Assembly: GCF_027595985.1 (NCBI RefSeq)
Contig: NC_073303.1
Coordinates: 366,572,636-366,636,635 of the forward strand
DNA length: 64,000 nt
Source: Sorex araneus
Taxonomy: Eukaryota > Chordata > Mammalia > Eulipotyphla > Soricidae
Direction of reading: 5' to 3'
In this document: positions 10,005 through 36,833 of the stretch, in pieces
Layout: each line of letters opens with the position of its first letter
Numbering within the stretch: position 1 is the first letter of the stretch
Translations under genes and position numbers: made by a program
Notes under the pieces: model-generated
Told to the model about the DNA's origin: nothing
The model's input: the letters and a program-made list of their open reading frames with translations, nothing else
Databases searched by the model: none

Positions 10005-11220
10005 TTTTCTCCCAGGACAGGCAGTGGGGGGCTGCGGGGTTTTCGGGAGGAAGCACCCCTCTTGCCAGACTTCCTTTCACACTGGCTGCCCCTCTCTGAC
10101 TTTCTCACCATTTCCCCAAAGATGATTCTGGAGGAACTTCATCACGTCAAACTAATATCCACGGTGACTTTCTATATTTCAGAAGATCTTGTGGTCCAGT
10201 GTAGGTGGGGTGGCCGTGTGGTCTGAGTGTCCACCTCTTCCCTTTTGGGTGCAAAAATCCCAGAGAAATCCAACAACTCATCCAAGATGAGACAGAATGT
10301 CTCTGCCCGGGGTTTGGACTAGAGACCAGGGTCCCTGCCCCAACCCGGGCTGGCTGCCGTGGCTCTAGCCATCGAGGCCTTGAGGGGTCCTGGCCCCCAC
10401 CACCCCTGTGACCCACCGCTGCCCCGAGTCTGTGCTTGAATCATGGAGAACACGTGCTTTGTGCACATACGATCGTGGCTCTTCATGCTATGCCCCCTCA
10501 TTCACCCGCTCAGATCGTGGCTCTGTTCTTGCCTTTGCCGTCCAAGCAACGTGCACTTAGACTCCAGGAAAGAGAAACGATTCCCAGACCACAGATTTAT
10601 CCAGGCACCTGTGTGGATGCGCCTGTTTGCCCATATAGGCGGGTGAGGTCCAGAGCTCCCCTGGCAGCTCTGAGGTCAGCGATGTGGCATGAGTGGCTGG
10701 AAAGCAGCCCAGAGGGAACTATTGTCGCCACAGAAATTGGCCAACGTTGTGCATCAGGACATTCCTGCATTGCCCGCTCCTGTGAAGGGCTTTGAAACGT
10801 TTCCTCGCACACCGACGCTTCTTACCAGAGCACAGACATCCCAATGCATTATTATTATTTAGCACCAAAATGGGATCTCTTAGGTAAGAGCTGGGTGGGG
10901 AGGGGCATGTTTGCATCATGATCTTAGAATAGATGAAAGGGGAAGCTGGACCCCGGCCAAGGGAAGGGCGGCTGCGAGTTGTGAGCAGTGAAGTCATATT
11001 AAGATAATTCCTCTTTCCTTGTTTTCTAATTAAACTAATTGAATTCAGAGTGTCTAAGGGGAAGCCCCAGAGACGTTTATCTTGAGGGGATGATGGTTCT
11101 TGCAGTGCGCCAATCCTCTTACCTGCTAAGTAGGCAAATCTCAGGAGGTCATTCTGTCGGGAGGGAAGCACCCCTGCCTGTCCTCAAGATTGTTCTCGCC
11201 TCTTCATTTTGGTTTTTGTG
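10005..11220. other. Single-copy-looking DNA upstream of RAX
   Basis: No gene or common repeat recognised. An AT-rich part near 10980-11050 has 'ctaattaaactaattgaattc', a cluster of homeodomain core sites. Confidence 0.4.
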
Positions 11221-11239
11221 GGTTTTTTTTGGTGATTTA

Positions 11240-11422
11240 AAAAAAATTTTTTTTTTGGCTTTTTGGGTCACACCTGGCGATGCACAGGGGTTACTCCTGG
11301 CTCTGCACTCAGGAATTACCCCTGGCTGTGCTCAGGGGACCATATGGGATGCTGGGATTTGAACCCGGGTCGGCCGCATGCAAGGCAAATGCCCTACCCG
11401 TGGTGCTATCTCTCCAGCCCCT
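11240..11422 (-). repeat. SINE, minus orientation, young
   Basis: Near-consensus copy ('ggtcacacctggcgatgcacagg' to 'tgctatctctccagcccc'), flanked on both sides by 'taaaaaaaattttttt'-like target duplications. Confidence 0.9.
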
Positions 11423-11427
11423 AAAAA

Positions 11428-11705
11428 AAAATTTTTTTTATTGAGTCACCATGTGGAAAGTTACAAAGTTTTCAGGTTTAAGTCTCAGTTATACAATGCT
11501 CGAACACCCATCCCTTCACCAGTGCACATATTCCACCACCAAGAATCACAGTATAGCTCCATCCCGCACCCCCACCCCCCTAGCCCCCCATCCCCCTAGC
11601 CCCCCCACCTGTGTAACTAATAAATTTCACTTTACTTTCACTTTGATTGCATTCAATATTTCAACAAAACTCACTGTTATTGTATGGAGAGTCTCTCCCC
11701 TAAAG
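11428..11705 (-). mobile_element. L1 3' end fragment, minus orientation
   Basis: 'ttattgagtcaccatgtgg', 'tatacaatgctcgaacaccc', 'cccttcaccagtgcacatattccacc': complement of the 3' UTR also seen in the L1 copies at 31400 and 41900. Confidence 0.7.
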
Positions 11706-11919
11706 TCTCGCCTCTTCATTTTGAAGGGAGGAGTCTCACTGTGCACCCCAATTCCCCAGGAGCTCTATGTCATTAGACCCCTATCTTTCCTGCACCCCCA
11801 TATTCAGAAAGCCCCTCCTGCTCTTTCTGAATCGCCACTCTTAGAGGCACGCCACTCTCTCCTCACCGCATTGTGCCCACGCCCTCTCAGGGGCTATAGA
11901 GTGAGCTTTCTTTGCTCGA

Positions 11920-12072
11920 ATTGTGGCCACACCAAGGGGTACTAGGGGTTGTTCCTGGCTCTGCCTCTCAGGGATTACTCCTGGCAGGGCTCATTTGGGA
12001 TGCTGGGGGTTGAACCCGGGCTGTTCGTGTGCAAGGCAGATACCCTACCCACTGCACTATCGCTCCACACCC
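11920..12072 (-). repeat. SINE, minus orientation, diverged
   Basis: 'tgtggccacaccaaggggtactaggggttgttcctggctctgcc' to 'actgcactatcgctccacaccc'. Confidence 0.75.
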
Positions 12073-12129
12073 ACAGAGTGAACTTTCTGACTGGTCTCCT
12101 TCCCTCCCCACTCAGTATCCTCATCTGCC

Positions 12130-12560
12130 TGCTTAGCAACCAGACTGCGTTAGGATAAGACCCAAACTCTGTGCCTTGCTGCACAAGACATCCCCCTTCT
12201 GCCTTCCTCACACAACCTTGGGGAACGCTTCTGGCCACTCTTTTACCTGCCCACATACTGATGTGCCACAAAGACATTGCTTCTTTTCCAGAAATCTAGC
12301 TCCTTCCTGCCTCAGGGCCTTTGCATGACCATTCTCCTTCTGAGAAACGGCCTCCTTCTGACATCCAGATGGTCCTTCACATAATTTTAACTTTTCCAGT
12401 GAACACCATCTATTTCCCCAAACTCTCTCTCATTATTTGTGAACATTTTGATCATCTCTTTCCTGGTGTGATTCAAGCTGCTTGAGAATTGGTACCTGGT
12501 CTGTTGGACCCCTGGTACCCAGAACATAAGTTGTATAAAGGGTAGTGGGTAACATGAGCA
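12130..12560. mobile_element. Possible ancient LINE-2 fragment
   Basis: 'tcctgcctcagggcctttgca', 'gtgaacattttgatcatctc', 'gattcaagctgcttgagaattggtacctggtc' resemble the L2 3' region. Diverged; judged by memory of the consensus only. Confidence 0.45.
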
Positions 12561-12654
12561 AGGTGATCTTTGGCAGGTGAGGAAACAGACAAAGCAACTC
12601 GTCTAATTTCACATGCTTGTTGATTGGAACTCATCCTTTTTGTTCCTTTTGCTT

Positions 12655-12815
12655 CCTTGGGCCAGTTGTGATCATGGCTTACTCCTGGCTCTGTGCTCAG
12701 CGCCCTCTCCTGGCAGGGCTTGGAGGACACATGTAGTGCCAGGGACGGGACCTCAGTTGGTTGTTGAGCAACACAAGACCTACCCTCTATACAATCTCTC
12801 TGGCCGACTCGTGTC
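12655..12815 (-). repeat. SINE, minus orientation, old
   Basis: 'gccagttgtgatcatggcttactcctggctctgtgctcag' to 'acaatctctctggcc'; many changes. Confidence 0.6.
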
Positions 12816-13424
12816 CATTTTCCCCACCTTCTTATGATCAATCACCTGGAGATCTCCTAAAATGCCAGCTACTTTCCAGATGCTTGGAAGACGCCAAGCT
12901 GCTTTGCTTCCCTTCACGAGCAGCATCAGCGGCCCACTCTCCACAGGCAGTTCACCCTTCTCCACACTGACGACCACCAGCGCTGGCTTTGGACGACCAC
13001 CCCTCTGTCTCTCCCACGAGAGCTCACCAGCCCGAGACAGGGCTCCCAAGCCTGCCTAGATGGGGGCTTGTCCATGTCCAGGCAAGGCCAGTCTTCTTCC
13101 AAAGCAGTTCGGCGACTTCCCAACACACTCTTGGCTTTCAGTCCTGGCTGGCGTTCACAGTTGACTACAATTTATGAAGATTTATGGATTTCCGTTGGAC
13201 TTTCCTCTCTGATCTCTCAAGCCCTAAAAATGTGAATCCTATGTATCTTCACCAATATAATCACCTGCTTTTAGGGCCCTGGTGATTTCAACAGGGCTCT
13301 AAGATGCTCCCCACAAGTGTTCTTATTCAAATGCCAGCTCTTACTGTCTTGTGATTTCAAGGACGGAGCCATAAAGGAATACAGCTTGGAAATCCTTAGG
13401 GGTTTCTGAAACAAGAAGCCAGCC

Positions 13425-13560
13425 AGGGCTGGAGACATAGTGCAGGGGTTAAGGTGCTTGCCTGGCCCTTTTGCATCCCTGGCAGCCCATGCTCATCACC
13501 AGGAGTGGCCAACCCCTGAGTAGAGAGTCACAGATTCACAAGTGTGGACCCAACCTTGCT
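13425..13560 (+). repeat. SINE, plus orientation, old
   Basis: 'cagggctggagacatagtgcaggggttaagg' head and 'caccaggagtggccaacccctgag'; eroded. Confidence 0.6.
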
Positions 13561-13619
13561 ACATGATCAAGAAATTTGTAAAAAGAAAGAAACAAAACCA
13601 AAAAAAAGTGTGGGGGGGA

Positions 13620-13731
13620 AGAAAGAAGAAAAAAAAGAAAGAGGAAAGAGGAAGGAAAGAAAGAAAGAAAGAAAGAAAGAAAGAGAGAAAGAAAGAAAGA
13701 GAGAGAGAGGGAGAGAAAGAAAGAGAGAGAG

Positions 13732-13788
<57 letters not shown>

Positions 13789-13801
13789 AAGAAAGAGAGA
13801 G

Positions 13802-13876
<75 letters not shown>

Positions 13877-14110
13877 GAAAGGAAGGAAGGAAGGAAGGAA
13901 GAAAGGAAGGAAGAAAGGAAGAAAGAAAGAGAAAGGAAGGAGGAAGGAAGGAAAGAAAGAGAAAGAAAGAAAGAAAAAAGGAAGAAAGGAAGGAAAGAAA
14001 GAGAAAGAAAGAAAGAAAAAAGGAAGAAAGGAAGGAAAGAAAGAGAAAGAAAGAAAGAAAGAAAGAAGGAAGGAAGGAAGGAAGGAAAGAAGGAAGGAAG
14101 AAAGAAAGCA
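13620..14110. repeat. (GAAA)n/(GGAA)n/(GA)n tract
   Basis: About 480 bp of nearly pure purine on the plus strand, with blocks of GAAA, GAGA and GGAAG. The long open frames across it are composition artefacts. Confidence 0.95.
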
Positions 14111-14519
14111 AACTAACAGCTTTTTGTTGCTGTTTTCCTATGGCCCCAGGAATTGGACACTGCTCAGAATTACATGCTCAGTTTGCAGAAGGAACTGAGA
14201 CAATGCAGAGGCTCTCCAAGGACGGTGGGCGGCACTTATAGAAAAAAGTTAAAATTGGGAATGTGCAAACTTTCTATGTTAGATTTGAAATTTTTCCATA
14301 GTTAAAGGTTTTGCAAATGGTAAAAAAGAATGAAATGCAAATTAAAGTACTTAAATGTCATCAGACAACAATTAAGCTTTTTCTAATAATAAAAAAAATA
14401 ATTTTGGACAGGATAAAAGAGGTGAAAAAAATTTCCAAGATCTCTAAATGTATTCATGGTTTTAAAATCAACTTCTATTGCACTGGTTGAACATAATTTT
14501 TTTAACTTAAATTTTATAA

Positions 14520-14695
14520 TTTTTTGTTTTGGGGGACACACCAGTTAATGCTCTGGGGTTCCTCCTGGCTCTACACTCAGGAATCACTCCTGGAGGAGCT
14601 CAGGGGATCCTCTGGGATGCCGGGGATCGAACCCAGATCTGCCATGTGCAAGGCAAGTGCCCTCCCTGCTGTACTATTGCTCTGGCTGAGCATAG
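14520..14695 (-). repeat. SINE, minus orientation
   Basis: 'gggggacacaccagttaatgctc' to 'ctgctgtactattgctctggc'; full length, diverged. Confidence 0.8.
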
Positions 14696-14807
14696 TTTAA
14701 AATTAAACCTACCCACCCCCAACAAGCTCCCTTACATTGCTTTTTCTAATCTAAAAACCTCAGTATGATGCAGCATTTCACTTCTGGGTGAAATCTCTTT
14801 CTCTTGC

Positions 14808-14862
<55 letters not shown>
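14808..14862. repeat. (CT)n microsatellite
   Basis: Pure CT run with one interruption. Confidence 0.95.
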
Positions 14863-15530
14863 GCATATATCTATAGGTATAAGATATATGCTTCTTCAAA
14901 GTAGGGACTCAAGCCACAGCCCTTTTCATCATGCCCTTGCATCTGAAACCGACCCACAGACAGCTGGGCGAGAAAATAACAAAAGGTGGTTCTTCGTGTC
15001 TTAGTGGAAAATCATCCAGTGGTGGAAGGGAAGACGATTCTGACCCAGGCCCCAGCGCAGATGAACAGACTCCTCTGCTCAGCAGACGAGCCGCCAGAAC
15101 AGGGCGAGGTCCTGGGGCATGCATGCACTGGAGTCCCCTGGGGCAGACGGCATCACAGGGATGGAAAGTTCGATGGTGGTATCAGGCCGGGGAAAGGGGG
15201 ATGGGGACGAGTGTTGAGAGACTGTTCTGGGCAAGGGGCGATGGAGCCCGACCAGGATATGAGTGTCTCCTCGGGGTCACCTAACCTTCCCCAGTACTTG
15301 CTCTGCTACAATAGGACAAGTTGCAAAGCAGGAGACTGACCTTGGCTTGGCGCGCAGGGGTCTGTGAAACGTCACGGGTGCGCGGACTCCTCAGCTCTCC
15401 TGGCATAGCAACAGCCCTGGACCTTGCCCAGGGACATCCACCTCCTGCCCCCCTGCCCCCCTCCACGCACATGGCCAGTTGTGACAAACACACCAGAGCA
15501 ATAGTGTGAAGAGGTGGACAGGCAGTTTTC

Positions 15531-15580
15531 TTTGTGTGTGTGTGTGTGTGTGTGTGTGGTGGGGTGTGTGTGTGTGTGGG
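15531..15580. repeat. (GT)n microsatellite
   Basis: GT run interrupted by 'ggtgggg'. Confidence 0.95.
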
Positions 15581-15589
15581 AGATACTCT

Positions 15590-15735
15590 TTTTGTTTCAG
15601 TGCTACTCTGGCAGTGCTCTGGACCACTCCTTGGCCGGGTGCTCAGGGACTGCGTAGTGCTGGCCCTGGACCACGCTCCCACAGACAAAGCACATGCTTG
15701 AACCCGGGGAGCCACGTCCTGGTCCTTTTTGAACA
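15590..15735 (-). repeat. SINE fragment, minus orientation, old
   Basis: 'gtttcagtgctactctggcagtgctctgg' to 'cttgaacccggggagcc'; weak match. Confidence 0.45.
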
Positions 15736-15844
15736 CTTCTTTACTCTTTTTTGGTGCTGGGGACCCAGGAAGTCCCACGCGGAAGGTAAACTCTGCCGCT
15801 GAGCTGCACCATGCCCCAAAGTCTCACTTTGACTTTTTAAAAAA

Positions 15845-16018
15845 TTTTTTTTTAGTTTGGGAACCACACCAGGTGATGCTCAGAGGTTCCTCCTGACTGC
15901 TCTCAGGAATCACTCTTGGCAGTGCTCAGGAGACTGTATGGGATAACAGGAATTGAACACAGGTCAGCTGTGTACAAGGCAAGTGCCCTACCCACTGTAC
16001 TATCTTTCCAGCCCCCAA
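15845..16018 (-). repeat. SINE, minus orientation
   Basis: 'ggaaccacaccaggtgatgctcagagg' to 'tactatctttccagccccc'; diverged full copy. Confidence 0.8.
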
Positions 16019-16139
16019 AGCCTCATTTAAAAAAATTTTATGAAGTAGTTCACAATATTTGGTTACATTTAATATTCAAACACCAATCCCACTACCATTG
16101 CACCTTCCCACCACCATATTTTGGGTGTTTTTTTTGTTT

Positions 16140-16317
16140 TTTTTGTTTGTTTGTTTTTGGGTCACACCCGGCGATGCACAGGGGTTACTCCTGGCTCTGC
16201 ACTCAGGAATTACCCCTGGCGGTGCTCAGGGGACCATATGGGATGCTGGGATTAGAACCCGGGTCGGCCGCGTGCAAGGCAAACGCCCTACCCGCTGTGC
16301 TATCGCTCCAGCCCCGG
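16140..16317 (-). repeat. SINE, minus orientation, young
   Basis: Consensus-like copy inside dispersed repeat A, flanked by 'gggtgtttt' on both sides. Confidence 0.9.
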
Positions 16318-16779
16318 GTGTTTTCATCTTGAACCTCAACCCTTACCCCAAAGCAGAACCAAAATCATTTATTCTGTATTGTTTGTTATGAAAAACCACT
16401 GAAAATGCTACCAAAAAAGTTTCCTAGGAGAAAAGAGTGTGAAGATTTTTGTATTTCACCCAGGGTCCATTAAGCCCTTCTATACGAGATCGCTAACATG
16501 TTCACCAACATGCTCAAGGTCCCTCTCCACACGTTCACACAAGCCTCACGCATGAAGGAACCAGCAGAGGAACCCAGGTGTGCAGGACCCTGGGCTGAGA
16601 TCTCCAAGCCTATTCGGATCGGGACTGGGTCTCCTCCACCCAGATCCTCCATTTTCCAGTAGCTTGGCAGCCACATCCACAAACTGCCCCCCTCCCCGCC
16701 CCTGCCATCAATAGTCAATGGCCAAGATCCAGAGACTATAAAACAAGGCTCCCAGAAGCCTCTTATAGCCTCTCTCAGA

Positions 16780-17031
16780 GAATCTGGCAAGGTACTGAGA
16801 GCATCCTGCCCGCACGGCAGAGTATTGCAAGCTCTCCATGGCATATCGATATGCCAAATACAGTAAAAATGATGGGTCTCGTTCCCCTGACCCTGAAAGA
16901 GCCTCCAATGCGGCACCACTGGGAAGAACGAGTAAAGAGAGGCTGCTAAAATCTCAGGGCTAGGACGAATGGAGATGTCACTGGGCCCACTCGAGCAAAT
17001 CAACAATCAACGGGATGACAGTGATACAGTG
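16780..17031 (+). repeat. Long-body variant SINE segment
   Basis: Carries 'ctctcagagaatctggcaag', 'atatcgatatgccaaataca', 'gggtctcgttcccctgaccc' and 'gggatgacagtgatacagtg'. Same body as the copies at 34500 and 40450-40850, distinct from the common SINE body. Confidence 0.65.
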
Positions 17032-17062
17032 AACATGTTTTTAAAGTTTGAGCCTTATTTTC

Positions 17063-17082
17063 TTATATATATATATATATCT
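17063..17082. repeat. (TA)n microsatellite
   Basis: Short TA run between the SINE body and the 3' part of copy A. Confidence 0.9.
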
Positions 17083-17439
17083 GTAAAAAAATTCCCTCTA
17101 AGATAGGTTTTCTCCTATTTTAAACCTCATCAATTGTGATGTGGCACTTTTGGAATGTGGGTAGGGTGTGTGGTAGGAAGTGTCCAGGACTAGGTTCCCT
17201 CACAGATGATGCTCGGCTCGAGCGTGTGGAGAGTGGCCGTGAGCGTGGCACTGGCTGGGTTCTGGAGGTTTTCGGCTGCTGAGGCTGGGTCCCTCGGGGT
17301 GGGGAGGGGTCTCACCCACCCCCCTCTGGTGCGCCCCGAGTGAAACAGCCTGGCGTGGGGTCCAACAGCATAGTTATGGCATGTGTCATGGTATGCTCCC
17401 TTCTGGAAGAGCCAAATCCTCATTTTTCATTTTTATTTT

Positions 17440-17600
17440 AAAAAAGTGTTTGCATTGAATCACTGAGAAACGTAGTTACAGAGTTGTTCATGATCGGGGT
17501 TCAGTCATACCATGTTCCAACACCCGTCCCCTCAGCAGCACGCCTTTCCTGACAGCCAGGGCCCCAGTTTTCCTCCCCACAACAAGTCTCACTTTGAAAT
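17440..17600 (-). mobile_element. L1 3' end fragment, minus orientation
   Basis: 'gaatcactgagaaacgtagttacag', 'ggttcagtcataccatgttccaacaccc' are the complement of the local L1 3' UTR. Confidence 0.6.
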
Positions 17601-17630
17601 GATGCTAACACACATTAGACCTGAACCTTT

Positions 17631-17807
17631 TTTTTTTTCTATTTGCTTTTTGGGTCACACCTGGCGATGCTCAGGGGTTACTCCTGGCTCTGCACTCAGG
17701 AATTACTCCTGGCAGTGCTTGGGGACCATATGGGAGGCTGGGAATCGAACCCGGGTTGGCCTAGTGCAAGGCAAACGCCCTACCCGTGGTGCTACCGCTT
17801 CAGCCCC
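17631..17807 (-). repeat. SINE, minus orientation, TSD tagacctgaaccttt
   Basis: Near-consensus copy bounded by a perfect 15-bp duplication (17616-17630 and 17808-17822): a recent insertion. Confidence 0.92.
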
Positions 17808-17955
17808 TAGACCTGAACCTTTACCCATGCAGCCAAACCACGTCAATGCAGGTCACAGGACCAAGCATGAGGCTAAAACCATGAAGTTTCTAGAACAAAA
17901 TACAGAGATTTTTACATTCTTGGGATAAACAACCTTTCTTAAAACACAGAAGCAA

Positions 17956-18156
17956 TGGGACTGGAGTGATAGCACAGTGGGTAGGGAGTTTGCCTTGCAC
18001 ACAGCTGACCTGGGTTCGATTCCCAGCATCCCATATGGTCTCTTGAGCACTGCCAGGGGTAATTTCTGAGTGCAGAGCCAGGAGTGACCCTTGTGCATCA
18101 CTGGGTGTGGCCCCCCCAAAAAAACAAAGCAAAAGCAAAAAAAAAAAACCAAACAA
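17956..18156 (+). repeat. SINE, plus orientation, TSD acacagaagcaa
   Basis: 'tgggactggagtgatagcacagtggg' to 'ggtgtggccccccc' and A tail; the 12-bp duplication lies at 17944-17955 and 18157-18168. Confidence 0.92.
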
Positions 18157-18306
18157 ACACAGAAGCAAACAACCAGAATGTTGGATTGTATTTGATCCCT
18201 TAGTTCACCCTCATTGCCGGGCAGGGAGCTCTGTCACAACTGAGCCAACACTCACACAGTCACCGAAGTGCTCCAGACTTTCTTCCCGCCACTCCCCAGC
18301 CCCATA

Positions 18307-18512
18307 ATATTCTCTCTCTCTCTCTCTCTCTCTCCTTTTTTTTTTGCTTTTTGGGTCACACCCAGCGATGCTCAGGGGTTACTCCGGGCTTTGCACACAG
18401 AAATCACTCCAGGCAGTGCTCAGGGGACCATATGGGATACTGGGAATTGAACCCGGGTCGGCCGCGTGCAAGGCAAACGCCCTACCCGCTGTGCTATTGC
18501 TCCAGCCCCACC
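18307..18512 (-). repeat. SINE, minus orientation, with (CT)n
   Basis: (CT)n at 18307-18333, then 'gctttttgggtcacacccagcgatgc' to 'gctattgctccagcccc'. A diverged fragment of the same family follows at about 18520-18640. Confidence 0.88.
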
Positions 18513-18979
18513 ATAATGCTCTCTTGACCACACTCAGCTGTGCTTAGGGCTTACTCCTGGCTGGCTTGGGGGACCATAGTGAGTGTTGGGGATCGAACGC
18601 ATGTCAGCCACATGCGAGGCAAGTACCCTCAGCCCCCTCCCTAACATTTTAAACAGTTCATTTAGACTTTATCAAAAGACATCATTAAGAAAATAATCAA
18701 ACCCTGAATGTATTTTCAAAATGTATATCTGACTCGACTGGACTCTGGCAGACACAGACAGTTACGATCTCTTTCCCATCCTATGGAGTCTTGGGAACTG
18801 GCTGCAAGTGAAACAAGGTGGAGGGAAGCCAACTCCAAGGCCAGGTGGGGGTCCCGTCACGAGAAATCCATTTTCCAGGGCTCTCCAGTATAGGGGGGAT
18901 CGGGGGTGCAGCTGAGGATGCTCTGAGGTTGAGGCCCATGAATCTCAGCCAATCAGGACGCTGCTCACTCCCTGAAGGC

Positions 18980-19105
18980 CGCCGGGGCTGCACCTGGCGA
19001 TGTTTGGGGGAACCATGTGATGTTGAGGGCGCATGCGCAACAAGCTAGGGTTGGTCATAAACTACACATGCGCCCTAATTGCTATGCTGTCTCCTGGCCC
19101 CCAGA
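18980..19105 (-). repeat. SINE fragment, minus orientation, old
   Basis: 'ggggctgcacctggcgatgtttggggg' and 'gcgccctaattgctatgctgtctcctggcccc'; deleted in the middle. Confidence 0.5.
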
Positions 19106-19693
19106 GGACATGACTCAAGTGAAATAAGCCGGATGGCAAAAGACAAACGATTTGATTTAGAACCGGGGCAGAAAAATCAAGCCAACAGATCTCAGTGAAA
19201 TACACATTAGACCCGGAGATCCTGAGACCAGAGTGGAGATGGGCAGGGCGGGGGGTGCAGAGAGGTTCCAGGGGTCGGTGAAACAGAGGAGGAAGAACTG
19301 GACGTCGTAATGAATGGATTGAAGTCGTATATAAAGGACTCTAAGCCTGCTGGTATTTAAGGTGAATATAAAGTAGTGTCAGATGATGTTACTTTCAGAA
19401 ACAAAATATGTGACACCCAGAGGGAGAGGTGCTCGCAGCTGCCCCTGTATTGGAGAGAGAAGGGGTCCCAGGCCAGGGGTGCCAACTGTCCTGGGTACTG
19501 TGACTGCCAGGAGAAAACTCCTCCTACAGGGCTTCCGGAAGGGAACAGCCCTGCAGACACCGTGATTTATCCTGCTGGACCCTCCTTTTGGACTTCTGAG
19601 CCCCAGTTGTAAAACAGGAAGTCGGTGTTGTTTCAACTCAAGCTTCTTAATACATCTGCAACAATCATCGTAGGGTAGAGAATATACTGTATC

Positions 19694-19862
19694 TGGGGCC
19701 GGAGACAGAGTACTGGGGTTACACTTGCCTTGTGTGTAGCTGACCCCTGGTTCAATCTCCTGCCCCACATGAGGCTCCTGGGGCCGTTCCAGGTGTGAAC
19801 CCTGAGCACAGAGCCAGCACTAAAGCCTGAGCACCACTGGGTGTGGCATGCCACCCCCTCGT
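19694..19862 (+). repeat. SINE, plus orientation, diverged
   Basis: 'ctggggccggagacagagtactgggg' to 'gagcaccactgggtgtggc'. Confidence 0.75.
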
Positions 19863-19912
19863 CCAAATATAAACACTAAACACTGTGATACAGGACTGGA
19901 GATCAGCAGCAG

Positions 19913-19913
<1 letters not shown>

Positions 19914-19953
<40 letters not shown>

Positions 19954-20128
19954 ATTGGTGACAAAGTTATACATCTGTTTTTTTGGTCGGGGGCAAGGGG
20001 GCTTGGGTCACCCCCAGAGGGGCTCAGGGATCATGCCGGGTGGCTCCGGGGACTGTATGCAGTGCTGGGGATGAAACCAGTGCCGGCTCTCTGCAAGGCA
20101 ACCTACTGCTGTCCTGTCTCTCTGGCCC
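19914..20128 (-). repeat. (CT)n and SINE, minus orientation, old
   Basis: (CT)n 19914-19948, then 'cttgggtcacccccagaggggctcagg' to 'ctgtcctgtctctctggccc'. Confidence 0.65.
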
Positions 20129-20149
20129 TGGCATGGTCTTTCTTTCTTC

Positions 20150-20332
20150 TTTTTTTTTTCTTACTTTTTGTATTTTGGGTCACACCCGGTGATGCACAGG
20201 GACTACTCCTGGCTTTGCACTCGGGAACTACTCCTGGCAATGCTCGGGGGACCCTATGGGATGCTGGGAATTGAACCCGGGTCAGCCGCGTGCCAGGCAA
20301 ATGCCCTACCTGCTGTGCTATTGCTCCAGCCC
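20150..20332 (-). repeat. SINE, minus orientation
   Basis: 'tattttgggtcacacccggtgatgcac' to 'gctattgctccagccc'. Confidence 0.9.
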
Positions 20333-20351
20333 TGGTCTTTTCTTCTTCTTT

Positions 20352-20535
20352 TTTAAAATTGAATCACTGAGAGATACACAGTTACAAAGTTGCTCATGAT
20401 AGGGTTTTGGTCATGTAATCTTTCAACATCTGTTCCTTCACCACTGTACATTTCCCACCACCAATGTCCCCAGTCACCCTCCCGCCCTGTCCCCACCCTA
20501 CCCTAGTCCCCACCTGCCTCTGTGGCAGGCACTTT
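20352..20535 (-). mobile_element. L1 3' end fragment, minus orientation
   Basis: 'aattgaatcactgagagatacacagttac', 'catctgttccttcaccactg': complement of the L1 3' UTR. Continues after the next SINE to about 21000. Confidence 0.65.
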
Positions 20536-20536
20536 T

Positions 20537-20731
20537 TTTTCCTTTCCTTTTTTTTTTTTTTTTTGCTTTTTGGGTCACACCCAGCGATGCACAGGGGTTA
20601 CTCTGGGCTCATGTACTCAGAAATTACTCCTGGCGGTGCTCTGGGGACCATGTGGGATGCTGGGCATCAAACCCGGGTTGGCCCCATGCAAGGCAAATGC
20701 CCTACCTGCTGTGCTATGGCTCCAGCCCCCA
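20537..20731 (-). repeat. SINE, minus orientation, TSD tggcaggcactttt
   Basis: Copy inserted in an L1 3' end; the 14-bp duplication is at 20523-20536 and 20732-20745. A (CT)n follows (20750-20790). Confidence 0.92.
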
Positions 20732-20747
20732 TGGCAGGCACTTTTCT

Positions 20748-20785
<38 letters not shown>

Positions 20786-21034
20786 CTCTCATTGTAAAAT
20801 ATTAAGGGTTTTGCAATACAGGTGCTGAAAGGGTATCACACATATCCTTTTACATTTTGCCTACTTTCAGCACTCAGTTCTTGTCCAGAGTGATCATTTC
20901 TGTGCTCCCTTCACAGTGCTCCCTTCTCTGTCCCAGCCGCCCTCTGCCTCTGCCCTAATACTTGTAGCAGGCATCCAACCCTGGTCCAGACCTCCTCCTG
21001 GCCCCTATTTTTTTTTCCTGTCCTTGGGTGTTAA

Positions 21035-21223
21035 TCTCTCTCTTTTTTTTTTTTTTTTGCTTTTTGGGTCACACCTGGCTATGCTCAGGGGTTACTCCTG
21101 GCTCATGCACTCAGGAATTACCCCTGGCAGTGCTCAGGGGACCATATGGGATGCTGGGAATCGAACCCGGGTCGGCCGTGTGCAAGGCAAACGCCCTACC
21201 TGCTGTGCTATCGCTCCAGCCCT
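21035..21223 (-). repeat. SINE, minus orientation, young
   Basis: Poly-T, 'gctttttgggtcacacctggctatgc' to 'gctatcgctccagccc', about 160 bp beyond the CPLX4 stop codon; it may lie in the CPLX4 3' UTR. Confidence 0.92.
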
Positions 21224-21383
21224 GAATCTCATTTTTTTTAAACCCACAAATGAGTGAATCAGTTGATGTCTGCCCCTCCCCCTCTGACTAGTTTCCCTGG
21301 GCACGATACTGTCCCTGTCCGTCTGGTCTTGCTCAGCGTGTCCGCCACAGCGGTCCACCCCGTGGGGTCCGTCGCCCGCTGGC

Positions 21384-36833
<15,450 letters not shown>

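Larger units (their letters stand above)
16025..17430. mobile_element. Unclassified dispersed repeat, copy A
   Basis: Collinear in several blocks with 39910-41490: 'caccaatcccac...caccttcccaccacc'; 'tttgttatgaaaaacc...tttcacccagggtccattaag'; a SINE-like body ('ggcatatcgatatgccaaatacagta', 'gatgacagtgatacagtg'); (TA)n; then 'gctgggtccctcggggtggggagg' and 'gtgaaacagcctggcgtgggg'. A SINE (16140-16317) is inserted. No coding frame recognised; it could be one long element or a cluster of associated repeats. Confidence 0.5.

Noticed and set aside
13542-14198. Lys/Glu/Arg-rich frames of about 190-218 codons
   Set aside because: Translation of a (GAAA)n/(GGAA)n tract.
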